64,000 bases of DNA from positions 375,001 through 439,000 of the forward strand of contig NC_051104.1 of the NCBI RefSeq assembly GCF_901709675.1, read 5' to 3'. The notes under the pieces were generated by a model. The model saw nothing but the letters and a program-made list of their open reading frames with translations, searched no databases and had not been told where the DNA came from. Of the stretch, positions 23,632 to 36,600 are shown piece after piece. The stretch is from Syngnathus acus (lineage: Eukaryota > Chordata > Actinopteri > Syngnathiformes > Syngnathidae). Position 1 is the first letter of the stretch; each line of letters begins with the position of its first letter. The position numbers and the translations under genes are program-made.

Positions 23632-26600
23632 ATGGTACATGGGCACAGCTTCTATCACGGTAAGCCAACCTCTTTTCTAAAAAAATGTTTGGCAACAATT
23701 TACGCTGTTCATATAGCAAAATTGCAACATTTAAAAAAAAAAAATTGGGTGACTTTTTGGCCTTTTAATAGTTTAAATTTGGGGAAAATGATTATAAAAA
23801 AAATACAAGCTATTATTTCTCCTTCCAGTTGTTGCAAGTCTTCTCCTCCTTGGCTTGTCTGGTGCAACAAAAAGAGAAACATCAGGTAACCACCATAAAC
23901 GTTTTATTTGCAGCAACAAATGACCAAAATAATTAGTGAGCCTTCCAATTTGTGTTTCAGTGAAAAACAATTCTGGCGTGAAACCAGCTGGTGAGTGCGG
24001 AACGTGGGTGAAAGAACCAGAAGGAGGTCTCTTCACTTCTCCCAATTACCCCAACAAATACCCACCAGATACAGAGTGCGTGTACATCCTTGAAGGTAAA
24101 GCTCCTCTCCGCTCTTATCGAGATGACTAAGTGCCAAAAAAAGCTAAAAGAAGTTTCTGGTCATTTCAGCCCCGCCGAGGCAGTGCATCGAGCTGCACTT
24201 TGAAGATCACTATTCCATCGAGTCCTCTTGGGAATGTAAATTTGACAACATCGAGGTTCGTGATGGACCTTTCGGCTTCTCTCCCATGCTCGGACGCTAC
24301 TGTGGTCAGCACAGCCCGCCAGATATCAGGAGTAGCGGCCGCTACCTGTGGTTAAAATTTGTGACGGACGGCGAATTGGAGGCGGTGGGATTTTCAGCCA
24401 ATTACAACTTCACTGCAGGTAGCGTCAATTAGTTTGTTGCTCTTACTCAACACCTCAAAGTCTGTTTTCATAAATGTTGGTTTGATAATGACTTGTGTCC
24501 GAAGCCTTTAAGAGACTTAATTGTCATTTGCTAGCTTTGCTGTTTTTCACTGCTCTGCATGCTGACACATTGTCCTCAAAATCAGAGATGGAGAACATTT
24601 CCATAGTTTTTTCTTGGGTTCTACTTTTCTCGTCATGCTGTTGGCTTTATTGGTGTCAAAGCGAGCTCCGTCTGGACTGGGGATCGTTACGGCATCAAAT
24701 GAATGGAATTTCGTTTAGGATTACAGATGGATGAGACTATCATAAAGAGGCTAGGACCGTAAGATTGGACCTTGATAGGCTCAAGCCGGAAAATTGAAAA
24801 AGTGAATCGAAGAAATTGACTCTTCACTCTGTGGTGTGGCAGTGCTGACCTCGGCAAAGTCAAGTTTGGGCTCACTTTTGCTTGAATTCCCAAAGTATGG
24901 GGATCAAAATGGAGTCCATATGCACTGTCCTTTAAGTTACAGTATAAATGAAACAGATCTTTCTTAGCAAACATTGTCCTACATTGATGCGGCATGTGTG
25001 AAAGGAGCACAATTCCATTTACCGTGCCCCAAGGCTGTTCCGAGTACACTTCGTACAAAAGACTCGGATTAAATTAATGAGAGGAAATGAAGATAGAAGC
25101 CACCTGCAGCTGTGCAAGAGGGCTCCAGTCACCCCAGACCAGACCAGAGCAGATAGTCAGCAAACACTAGCTCTTTTCTTCTCCGCTGGTTCCTGCAGCT
25201 CGGTGGACTGCAGGTCACATCCACGAGACTTGCATTGAATTATTTGGCTGTTTATCGTCATATCTAGAAGCATCTCGATTAATCGGCATCTAATCGATGA
25301 GCAAATGAATCGATTAATCCACATCTAATGAGTGATCAAATTAATCGATTATCATTTTTGATCATCGAATAATCATTTAGATACCTTTTTTCATTTTCAG
25401 TTGTCAAAATCGTCAAAATTTCAGCTTTTCGGCAGTTAATATTAATCCGATTTCTATAGTACTCACACAAGTAATTATTGATGCATCGACAAAGTAATTG
25501 AGAAGTAATCGTAAATTTGAGCCCTAAAGATTATTATTTTTTTTTTTTTTTACTAATCCCCGCTTTTACTTCATGTGACTCCTTAGCCATCACACTCCCG
25601 TGTCACATTTTATTGGTTTGCTCTTGGCAGTTAAAACGCAGCCCGAAACGTTGGCCGCTTTATCAGATGACGAGCCTTCAATCCGGGGACAACCAGTCAG
25701 AGTTTATCACCCTGGTGGAATCTACTCGCCGTTCAGCATGAGAGGCCTAATATTTATTTCCTTTGGGTCGCTCGCCGCCAATTACCTCGCAGATCAATCG
25801 GAGGCTGAGCCTGCCATCTTCCTCTGTGGTTGGTTTGTTAGCCAGGCCTGCTGTTCAGCCACAGATGTTGCGTGTTTTTTTTTTTTTTTAGTTTTGGCCG
25901 GACGTTGCTGATGTAGCTTCATGTAATGTAAAGCAATGTGGCTTATTTGTTGTTTGTTTGGGTAAAAAAAAAAAAAATGTCACAGATTTTGGCTGCCATC
26001 CATCCTTTGCTAACCCAGATGGCCACAATGGCGCTACCTACTATGTATTCACGCAGCGTTTACAACACACCACGCGTTGGCTCTTTGCTCTCGCAACCGC
26101 ATTGGAAATTAGCTCGTTGATGTGTTTAGCTTTTTTTTTTTTTTCCCAGCCGCTCTGAGCAAACAGTGTGTTTTCACGAACCTATCAGCATGGTGGATCT
26201 TTGCGCTCTCACGCTGCGAAGCCTCTCTTGCTACATTGTGCCTTATTAAGTCAGCAGTGAGACGTGTGTGTTTGTGTGTATGTAACTTCTCAAACATTCG
26301 ACTAACTTTTTGATTGCCTTCCAAGATAAATAACTTCCAGGAAAAGTAGCAGAGTTGACGAATGTTTCCTTTTCATTATCCACACTTTGCTCCTCGATTT
26401 TCTTCCATCACAGTTTTGGCAGCGACGCAAACTCGGCTCTGCCAACTTATCATCTAAGAGCAAATGTCCGATTCTTTGGGGACCTTAATCACATTTGGCA
26501 TCCGGCTAATCCAATGGCCAGTAACGGCCAGTTTTTTTGTCTCTCGGCAGGAAGAACGATGCCAGTATTTGTGGTCACACTGTGATGGGATTATGATTAT

Positions 26601-29600
26601 TAAATGCAAGTCATTGACCACATTTCAGTAGGAAGCGGAAGCTCGTTGATGGATTTGGCTTTCCGAGTCCAAGCTCCAGTCCGCCTCTCAACTGACTAGC
26701 TTGGATTGTTTATAGCTCACCCCTGACCTGAAAATGGATGGAGGTCCATGTAGTATTATCTCGCTTGGTAACTGATGAAAGAGCTGGCAGGAAAACAAGT
26801 AAACATGTTTGTTGTCAGCTGTCAAGACTAAACAGTCCGCACATCCTTTTGAATCTTGAAGCCCGAAGCGAATTTATTTTCCAACCAATGAGTGTACATA
26901 GTCAATTAAGAATGTCTCCCCTGTTTAAAAAAAGGTAGCAAAGTCAAGTTGTTTTTCTTTGGCCAACCGCCGCTCCGAGCCGCGCAGCCTCGCCGGCTTT
27001 TTCATTTTCCATTTGGCAAGCACGATTAATCACAGCGCCACCATACAATGCACGTGGTCACACAGTCACTGCCGCTGCCTCTTATTATTCCCTCATGCTG
27101 GAAAATGTACATCGAGGAGCATCGCTGAAGGAAACGAAAAAAAAAAAAAACATGCCATGTGTCCATGCGGCATAAGAGATCAAAATGGGAAAAAAAATAG
27201 TCAAACCTCGTTTTTCGACCACAATCCGTTCCAGAAGGCGGTTCGAGAAGCGAATCGGTCGAATTCCGAATAAATTTTTCCCCATTACAAATAATGGAAA
27301 CATTTTTAATCCGTTCCAAGACAAAAAAACCCCGCCTTTTTTAAGCATTTTTTCATTTGCGCATTTTTGTCCGATCGCGCACCGCCGAACGCGCAACCGT
27401 AGCACGTCGCCGACCGCGCAACTGCACCGCGCTAGTCGCATTATTGTGACAGAGCCGTTGCTGAAATTTAGAAAATATTTTTAAAGTCCTGATGTACTTT
27501 CCAAAATTTAAGTGGACCTAAGTGCGCAGGGAGCTTAATTTTGTCCGATCGCGCAACTGCAGCGCACCGCCGAACGCGCAACCGTCGCGTGTCGCCGACC
27601 GCGCAACTGCACCGCGCTGGTCGCATTATTGTGACAGAGCCGTCGCTGAAACTTAGAAAATATTTTTAAAATCTTGATGTACTTTCCAAAATTTAAGTGG
27701 ACCTCAGTGCGCAGGGAGCTTAATTTGGTCCGATCGCGCAACCGCAGCGCGCCGGGCGCTCACTGTCGCATTGCTTTAAAGTGTCTTTGTGTTTTAGGAT
27801 GGCTTTACTGCTCCCACTTGCTTTCTTTGGAGGCATGATTAGGGGTTAATACAATCCTCAAAGTAACGAAAATACAATAACAACGGAGTCAGTTGGCATC
27901 CGGGCCGCGCGGTCGGCTTTTCTCGGGTCCTCCCGGCTCATCTCGCGAGGTTCGACCTCCGAATTTTGTTCGACAACCGAAGCAAAAAAATCTCGAATTT
28001 TTTGTTCGAATTCCGATTTGTTCGAGAACCGGGACGTTCGAAAACCGAGGTTTGACTGTATTGCAAATGGCAGGATTGCTGTGTTGATCGCCGATAAAAA
28101 GATGTGGCTGCTCCTCAAGTCTTTTATTTGAATATTCATCGAGCTGACACTGTCTTTTTTCACCACCGAGTGGCTGATTAGTTTGCGTCTCCTTCCCTGA
28201 CCACGGAGGGTTGTATTCAAAACAACCTTGCATCAAAGACACATTCCTGGAAAGTGCTTTGAAAAAGGAAACCTACTCACGTTTTTTTTTTTAGTTTTCT
28301 TTCATTACCCAGCACGAACCAAAGTGCAGGGTTTCATTCCCTCAAAGTGAATCGACCTCTTTTTTCCCCCCTTCTGATATCTGATTAAAACTCTCACAGC
28401 AATGTAGTCGAGTCACATTCACACCAAGCCAATTTGAGAAAATTAAAAATCCCTTTAAAAGACGTGCTTATCTCCTTTCCGGCCAACATCTTTATGTAAG
28501 CCAAGTGACGCATGACTGCTTCAATGAAGGGCCGATCCCTAGGTTGGTATAAATACGCTTTTCAATTTAGATAGTAGCGATTGCTGAATGGGCCCTTGTG
28601 TCGGAGGAGCGACATCTTGTTCATTTAGGACTCGCTGCAGCTTTGACTGCACATTGCAAAGAGTCACCTGCTTCCGCTTATGCCAAGATACGCATCACTA
28701 TATTTAATGGTGTCTAAAATCGGAATGTTTGTTATCAAGATGTTTTGTTATCTTCTCCACCCACTCATTTGCTTGTTTACCTGAGGCAGTGTGAAGCAAC
28801 CTTGTAATTATGCCACCACTCTCCTCTCATCTATACCCAAAAATATGCCACCATTTTGTGGATTGAAAGATTCCTATTCCACTTTTCGGACACATATCAA
28901 TCGTATTGTCTGGCACGATGTTCTTTTACCCTCGAAAATTGTAATAATATTGATGTAGTGTCTTCTAATATGGAGAATGGCATATGTCTCATTGCCATGG
29001 CAACACCTACTTGTGGAGCCCATCATTTTAGTGTGTTAGCATTGCATTAGCCGTGCATAATAAGCATCATATAAGCTTGGATTCAAATTGGAGGCTTGAA
29101 AAAAACATTCTATGACATTGATGTCTCACAACATAATTCATTTTAAGTACTTTTAAAACTTTGAGTCATTAATGTCAGATACGGAGTGCCCATTAATTTC
29201 CATCACCTGAGTTGTTTGTAGCTACTCACTGTTTCGAATTTGATCATCTCACTGCATTAGCTACTTGTGATGTATTTTGTGTCATGTCACGTGAAGGAGC
29301 GGGCTGAAGCATTCCCTCGAGCTCCCACTTCTTGTCATCTCTCTTTGCCAAAACAAATTTAATACCTCATTGTGTTATGCCATGCATCCCTGACTACAAT
29401 TTGTGCTGATTTTATTTTTTTTGCAGCTGACAGTTTAATACACACAGTTTACGGCGTTATAAAAATATGAAGAACAGCTTATCTAGTAAACGTACGCCGA
29501 CAACCTACTCACGCTGGCATCGTAGCATTTTTATTATTAGAACTGTTATTACTTGACACAATGTAACATGTCAGTAGTCTATAATTAGTTAAAATTGTAA

Positions 29601-32600
29601 ATGAGTCATAAACACAGCTATAAATAAATTACTGGATTTTTTTTACAACTAAAATGGAGGCTAGTTAGAGAATAAGGACTTACCATGAGATAAATAAATA
29701 CAATTTAATTAAAGGTGACACACAAAAGACATAAAGGTCTTCTGACAAAAAGTAGTTTATGATATTATTTCAACATTTTCTTGTTTTCTAGCGAGTGGTG
29801 CGACCTGTTGCGTAACGCGCTATCCGCGTCAGAGTTTAGCCGCCATTAATCTCGTCATTTGGCTCCTCGGCGTGCCGTGTCAAGCGTAAATTGTACTTAT
29901 TTCACTTACTTCCACGGAAGCGCTATATTTAAACTGTGAAATAATGTAAACGATAAGGACTGAGCGTAGTGGGGAAAATGTGTTCGCGTCCTTTGGGGGG
30001 AAATTTGATGTCTCTTTTTTCTGTTTTTATATGGCGGTGCTCGACTGTTACGGACTTGTATGTCGCGGTGCCCTTGCGGCGAAATGCCAAGGGCTCGCAT
30101 TTGGCCAGCATTTGTTTGGTGTTTGTGGCAGGCGAGCGTCCTCCTGCCAAGTAGGTCTGAGCCGCGCTTAAAACTGCAAAGGCAAAAAAGGGCTTCCGAT
30201 TGGTTTGAGATAAATGAGGACACGTTAACGCTTTTGCTCTGCAGTCTTCCCTTTGCTCTTTTTTATTTCGGCTAGGAAGTGAAGAGATTGAAAAACTATG
30301 ATAAAGTACAATACAAATAAGCTTTTTGTTATTATTTGATAAAAAAAAAAAAGGTCACCATGTCAACTCTTGATAAAGTTTGGCTGCATGTCCCTCAAAT
30401 GAATTCCGATTTTAATTAAATAATACGACATCAAAAACCAAATGACTTCATACAGTAGACTTGGCAGATAGGTTTGGATTTTTTTTTTTTTTTTTGAGAG
30501 GGGATTGAAGCAACCAAATCTTTTACTGTAATCATCCGGATTATAAAGACAAATCAGTTTTGTGTTGTTGTGCCGTGTTTAGGAACACAAGTTGACACAT
30601 TTTTGCATTCCGCTGGAAAATGAATGGAGGGAGGAAATCCTGATTTGAGCAAAAAAAAACCAGAGATAGTGGTGGTTAGCCGTTCTGCTCCAGGTGACAA
30701 ATGTTTAAGCAGTGGCGGAGGTTTGTTTTCCCTCGGCAGTCGTTGCTTATCACGTTGGAACAAATATTGCCTTTCCACAATGATTATAATCCATTTATTA
30801 AAAAAAAAATCAGCAGCATACAAGGGTTAGTTAGATTATAGTTTTGCAGTTTTACAATAAAGATTAAATCCAGTTGATATCACACAAGTTAGGCAAAAAA
30901 AAAAAAAATCAGGATATGAATGAGTTCCAAATGAACTTTCCCTGTCACCTCCAAGAATCCAGACTTGGCTTTGCTATATTTAATGACCATCCTAAGCACA
31001 AGGTACACATATAGATTAGCCCTCAAGGGCTCTTGCACAGTGAGCCCATTGCTTGAGATTGATTATGGATTCAGTTTAGTGGGCTGCTTCGACTTCAACT
31101 CAGAGTACCAGAAAAAAGAGGGGGGAGGGGTGACAAAGATGCTTTATTTGTGCATTTATAAGAACAGTCATGATGAAGGTGTGCCAAAATGCAACATCTG
31201 GAAATTTTTCACACTGGTCGCACATTGATGTCTTGATATAGCGTGCTATTGATTTTTGCCTGCTGCAGTCAAGTGAGATGTCAATCCAAGTAGATGAAAG
31301 CAGAGTGATGGTAGCTCAAATAGCAAAAGATTACAGAACAGTTGGAATCAACATATTCCGAATTTTTCATATAGATTTTCATAGTAAAAAAAATGGTTTG
31401 TTTATTGTTTATGTTGCTTGTCTTGGCACTGCATTCACAATCACTCTTGGTCCAAAAATAATTTGCTGACTGCCGCGCGATTCCTCAATCTGCCAATCAT
31501 GACAATTTGGCTAAGTAAAACTGTTTGGCCTGGAAACAGCAATGTTTGAAAAATCCTTTGGAAAAAAAAAAAATGTAGGTGGCCAACCTTTATTTTAAAT
31601 GACCAAATTTCCTGTCTCCGCTTTTTCTAGTATTGATTGGCACATATCGTGTTAATCGTTTATGTTGGCAATCAGCAATTAAGTTGCATCTTGAAATCAA
31701 CCCAGCCTTAAGTGTCATTAAGCGTCATATTTGGCTTCAGCGCCTGATTGTATTGGCTGCTGACGAAAGTGTCTTGGGCTGCAGTTGATCACTCCAGCTG
31801 GTCAAATGGAACCAGATTGTTGACATGTTTGAGCCTCCGTTCTGCCCCCTCCGGGTCGTGGAAAATATGCAATGCTGAGTCTGTTGCCCCGTCTTCTTTT
31901 GCTGACAGTCAGATGAAACGCAATCTTGAGGAAGCAATCGAGAGTCTCAGACTCATTTGCGCAAATGTCCCTTTATGTCGCTTTGTCTCCCTCGGTTATG
32001 CGGCGTAATAAGTGATGTGTTGATTTATCGCACGACACTTTCAATCCTAATGGACGTTGGATTGAATGTGTCTCACTTGGACAGAAGCAACTGTAATGCT
32101 AAGTGCTCCTCCAGGAGGTTGCTCCCCAGGACCCCTTTTATCTTCTCCACTGAAAAACGTGCGTAACTGTGCTTACATTGGTTCTCTGCTTCCACACACG
32201 CGCTAGCGCTCACGCACACACACCTAAGGCAGTCTTCAAATCAGGATCAATAATGCAACACCCCAAGCACGAGTTCACTCGCAAGGGCGACGATCAAATT
32301 CCGTGCCCTCCAAGCTGATAATTCTGACGACTCAGAACTCCCCCAGTGGTGCATTTGGAGTTCAAGGGCGTGTTTGTGTTATGATCCTTTCAAAGCAAGC
32401 CAAGGTCAAGCTTTGTGTCCACGCAAGTGTGAAGAACAATGGCTCCAACTCCCCGTGGTGAGAATAGATCAAGTCAAATAATTAAATAAATGAAATAAAA
32501 TAAAAAGAAATAAATAAAGAAAGAATAATAGTTATATAATGGAAATATAATAATAATAATAATCAATAAATCATTTTAAAAAGCTGGCATTGTGCAGATG

Positions 32601-33561
32601 TTCCTAACCCAAGGTCTCTGTAGTCTCTCTTAGCCCCGCCCCCCTTTTCCTCCTTATTCTCTCATATTTTCTCGGTGCCTGTTGACTCGCGGTTCTACCT
32701 GCCGTGATTAATGACATCACTTCATTAGTTTGATCAACCACTTAAGCGGACATTATTAATCAGACGCTTATTCAAATGTCACAGCGGAGTCACTGAGAGG
32801 AAATGTGGCCCACTGGGAAATTGACTTGTGTGTGTGTGTGTGTGTGTGTGCGTGTGTGTGTGCGTGCGTGCGTGTGAGTGTGTTTGTATGAGAGAGATTG
32901 CCGGGATATTGCAACATGCTGCCAACCCCGAGACTCATTCACATTTTTTATTTTTGGCTTTCATTCATTCACATGTAGAGAGAGCATTGGCACTTACTTT
33001 TCAATTCCCAGTTAGAGTGGCTCATTAATAAAACGTTGTGTTTTGCCTCTGATAGCGCAGCACCACCAGGAAGTCGTGCTTATTAGGAATTTACATTGTT
33101 GGCTGCTTACTTAAAAATATGAACACGTCGCAAAGCTAGTTAATCAGCGCCTAATAATAATTTGAACGTTTGGCTGCTGACGTGAATCAACTCCGCAATG
33201 CTGTGAGCGTTGTAAACATGATGTTAAGCGACGGGCGATTTGTTTTCATCGTTCAGCCTTTGAATATTTCCTCACTTGTCGTATTTCCCCGCGTTAGCCT
33301 CTGCTTACATGTTTGAATTTGTATAGCAACATGGAAATCTGTGTCCCCGGCTCTAAAGAGAGCATTTTCCACTGTTGCAAAAGGGTAAATACAGTAAGCT
33401 CCAAAAGATTACACTCTGAGCTGAGCTTTATGAAGAGAGCAGAGGGTGTGGCGATGCGTGGATGTGCTCTGAATGCCATGCCACGCAAGACGAGGGAGGG
33501 AGTTGCATGCAAGGGAGCATGAATAGAATTGTATCGTACACACACCTCCACACTCACGCAC

Positions 33562-33644
<83 letters not shown>

Positions 33645-36600
33645 CCAGATGTCAGCGAATGCAGTCGAGTGAAAGAGAAACATCTTGCTCAGATCCAGAC
33701 TTTGCTGTTTTACTGCTGGGAAGACGGTGTAGCGACGTATCCTGCGGCGTCGCAAAATGCGGGTTAACTCGTTCAGTACCGTTGACGAGAATAGACGTCA
33801 AATATCACTTCGTATTGGTCGGGCAGCGAATGAGTTCAACAAAGTACCGATAGATGAAATGGAGGCCTCCTGATTGAAATTCAGCAGTCCTCTTTTTAAG
33901 AGGTCAAAGGTCACGCGAGACATTTATAAACGCAGCAGCCTCTTTAGGGGCACCTGTGTTGCCATGTCGGTATAGCGGCGCGCCACTTCACGTTGCGTGT
34001 ATCCCGCCGAGGTGGCTCGGCCTTGTGACAGCGGCAGGTTAAGTGATACCGGGAACCAATCATAAATCTCCGGCGCGGGCAGCACGCAAGACCTGAAGGT
34101 CGCTGATTCATTAAGTGTTCTTCCTCTCTGATTTTCGTCTTCCTCCCTGCCGCATACACCCACATATCTTGGAGGAGGCTAATGGACTTGGAGAAGAGCA
34201 CCTATGCAATATAGTCGTTAAAACGTATTTACACCTTTTACATACGAGCAGCATCACAGTGGTCCACTTCCTGCTGAAATGAGACTTTGGGGATATTGCG
34301 TTCCAGTTGACTCCATCCCCTGCTTTCTCCTCAGATCCAGACTTTGCAGATTTGGGAATACCGCCACCTCTGCCCTGTAGGTACCCCCCCTCTCTCATTT
34401 TCAATTATAAAAACAAGTATTTGATTGAGTTGCCCTGACAACGCTGCCGTGTTTGTTTGCGTGTCGTCGGTGTGTGTGTTTCAGCATGTCAGTACAACAT
34501 GGTCGGTCCGGAAGGTATCGTGGAGTCTCATCAGATCACCAGAGACGGGAAGGCTGGCGCCAACGAGGCCGTCGACTGCAAATGGTACATCCAGGCGCCA
34601 CCGCACTCCAAGGTGAGTCGGCAGGAGTCGTATCGACAAAAACGCTTGTGGTCTACAGGGTTGAGCAATCATTCCATCTGTCCATTTGTAAGTCTTGAAG
34701 TGAAATTTTCGCTCATTTATTCATCAGGAAAGGGTTATTGTCGGATTCTGTGGGTTTTTTTTCCGTCTTATTCATTTCCATTCAGCCTCCCAGCGCATCA
34801 ACTAAGAAGAGGGTCAGAGGGTTGCATCAGCAAACCTTGATATTACATGAGAACTGTCTGCAGCTGTCAGCACTTTCCCAAAGTGGGTATTCATGGCTGC
34901 AGGGCGGGGGAGGGTGGCTGCCTCGTTGAGGGTCGAAGTGTCTGTCATGTAAGGTCACTACTTATTTTTTAGTTGCTAGGAAAAACAGATGGTAAGAGTA
35001 TGAAGCGTTTAGGCTTATTAAATAGCTATTCTCCTAAGAGGACACGAGGGCATTTGCCTCCCTGCTTCCCTCAGGCTTGCCCTATCTAAATATCCATCAC
35101 TCCCAGATTTACGGTTTATGGCTCAACAGGATGGGTTCAAATAAATACATGAAATAAATTAAAAAATGCATGGCTATGACTAGTAGGCTACTTTGCTCTT
35201 ATGACTATCTGTGGGTCACATATCTGCCCAATGCCCTTGTTTCCTCGCATGCATGTGCTTTTTGACTCTCTTCTATACAATTCCACAAAGTCTATGGAAC
35301 ATCAGCGCAAAGTAGTGCATTTTTGTACAAAACAATATACAATTAATTCCTTTGTCAAACAAGGGTTCCAAAATATACCTGTTGAATAACATCATGGAAA
35401 TACTATATTTTCTTAAGATGGAACCCAAGAAAAAAACATGCAATGAAAACAGCAGAGGCCCCAGAATTGAACCCTGTGGAACACCACATGACAGTGCGGG
35501 ACTCAGAGCAACCAAGGCTAACACAGAAAGTTTTGTCAGCCAAATAGGGCGCTGCCACTAATGCCAACAGAATACTGTGGTCCACCGTATCAAAGGCTGC
35601 AGTTCGATCCAACCAGACATCCATAGTCTCCAGTTTCACTAGCCTGTAGGATGTCATTAAAAATCTGTAACCAGGCTGACTCTCCCATGTATCAGAAACA
35701 AAAACAGTGTCGTTTTTAGTGGTGTAGACCTATACAATATCACACTGAGAGTTGTTTATAATTTCTCCTCTGGGGTTGCTAATACTGCACTGATATACTA
35801 GCGTAGTGTGCCAGGAAAAAACAGCTCGGGTAGATAATGACGTCCGATACCAGAGGCTCTAATTAACTGCATCGAAGCGCTCCAGAAAGAGCAAGGGACC
35901 CCCAGAGTCAACATGGGAATAGAAGGGATGAACAAAATGTATACGGTTTAATGACACTATTTTTTTTTTTTTCCGAGGAAACACAAAGGGTGAGGCAAAG
36001 GGATTTATTGTAGTCTTTCTCTAAACACATGCACTGTGCAGTCATCAGATAAAGTTGGCTACTATTAAATTCTTGCTCATTGATTAAAAATGAAATACAT
36101 TTCCCCCTTAGGACCAACTAAATGTAAGAGTAGATTTTTTAGCAGCCGTAATGGGTTCCAGCTCACCTGCAAAACTGTGGACAAGCAAGACAGAAAAGGT
36201 TAGCGACTTTTTCTCCAGCTGGTTTTAGCTAGCAATTTACTTTGGTCATCTCGACATGCATGTCATTCATCTGAAATCTAGTTGTCGGTTGTGACTGAAC
36301 TCAGCATTACTGAGGCCTTTTAGCAAAAAAGTGTGAATGTATTCCTTCAGCAGTCAGTGATGGATTCTGCTTCATTACTGGCTGCAGCGGAATCAATAAG
36401 CAGGCAGCCTATTTTCCTGCCCGAACCAATCTCTCGCCTTACAAATTGGTGATTGTATCTATTTGATCCATTGCCATCATTTGGGTTTGTGATGCAATCT
36501 GAACCTAATTTTTCCTCATCTATGGTTCTTTCTGTCCACTGGCGCCCGCCATCTTGAAAAATAACAGTTTTGATGTTTTCTTATTTTTATTAACACTAGC

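Larger units (their letters stand above)
24419..34334 (+). other. neto1 intron 4 (9.9 kb)
   Basis: This is the largest intron of neto1. It holds the second pogo-like element (27200-28058), TG and CA microsatellites near 32827-32880 and 33538-33642, several poly-T and poly-A runs, and a cluster of ATCGATTA-type motifs at 25270-25380. No exon of another gene was recognised. Confidence 0.7.
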
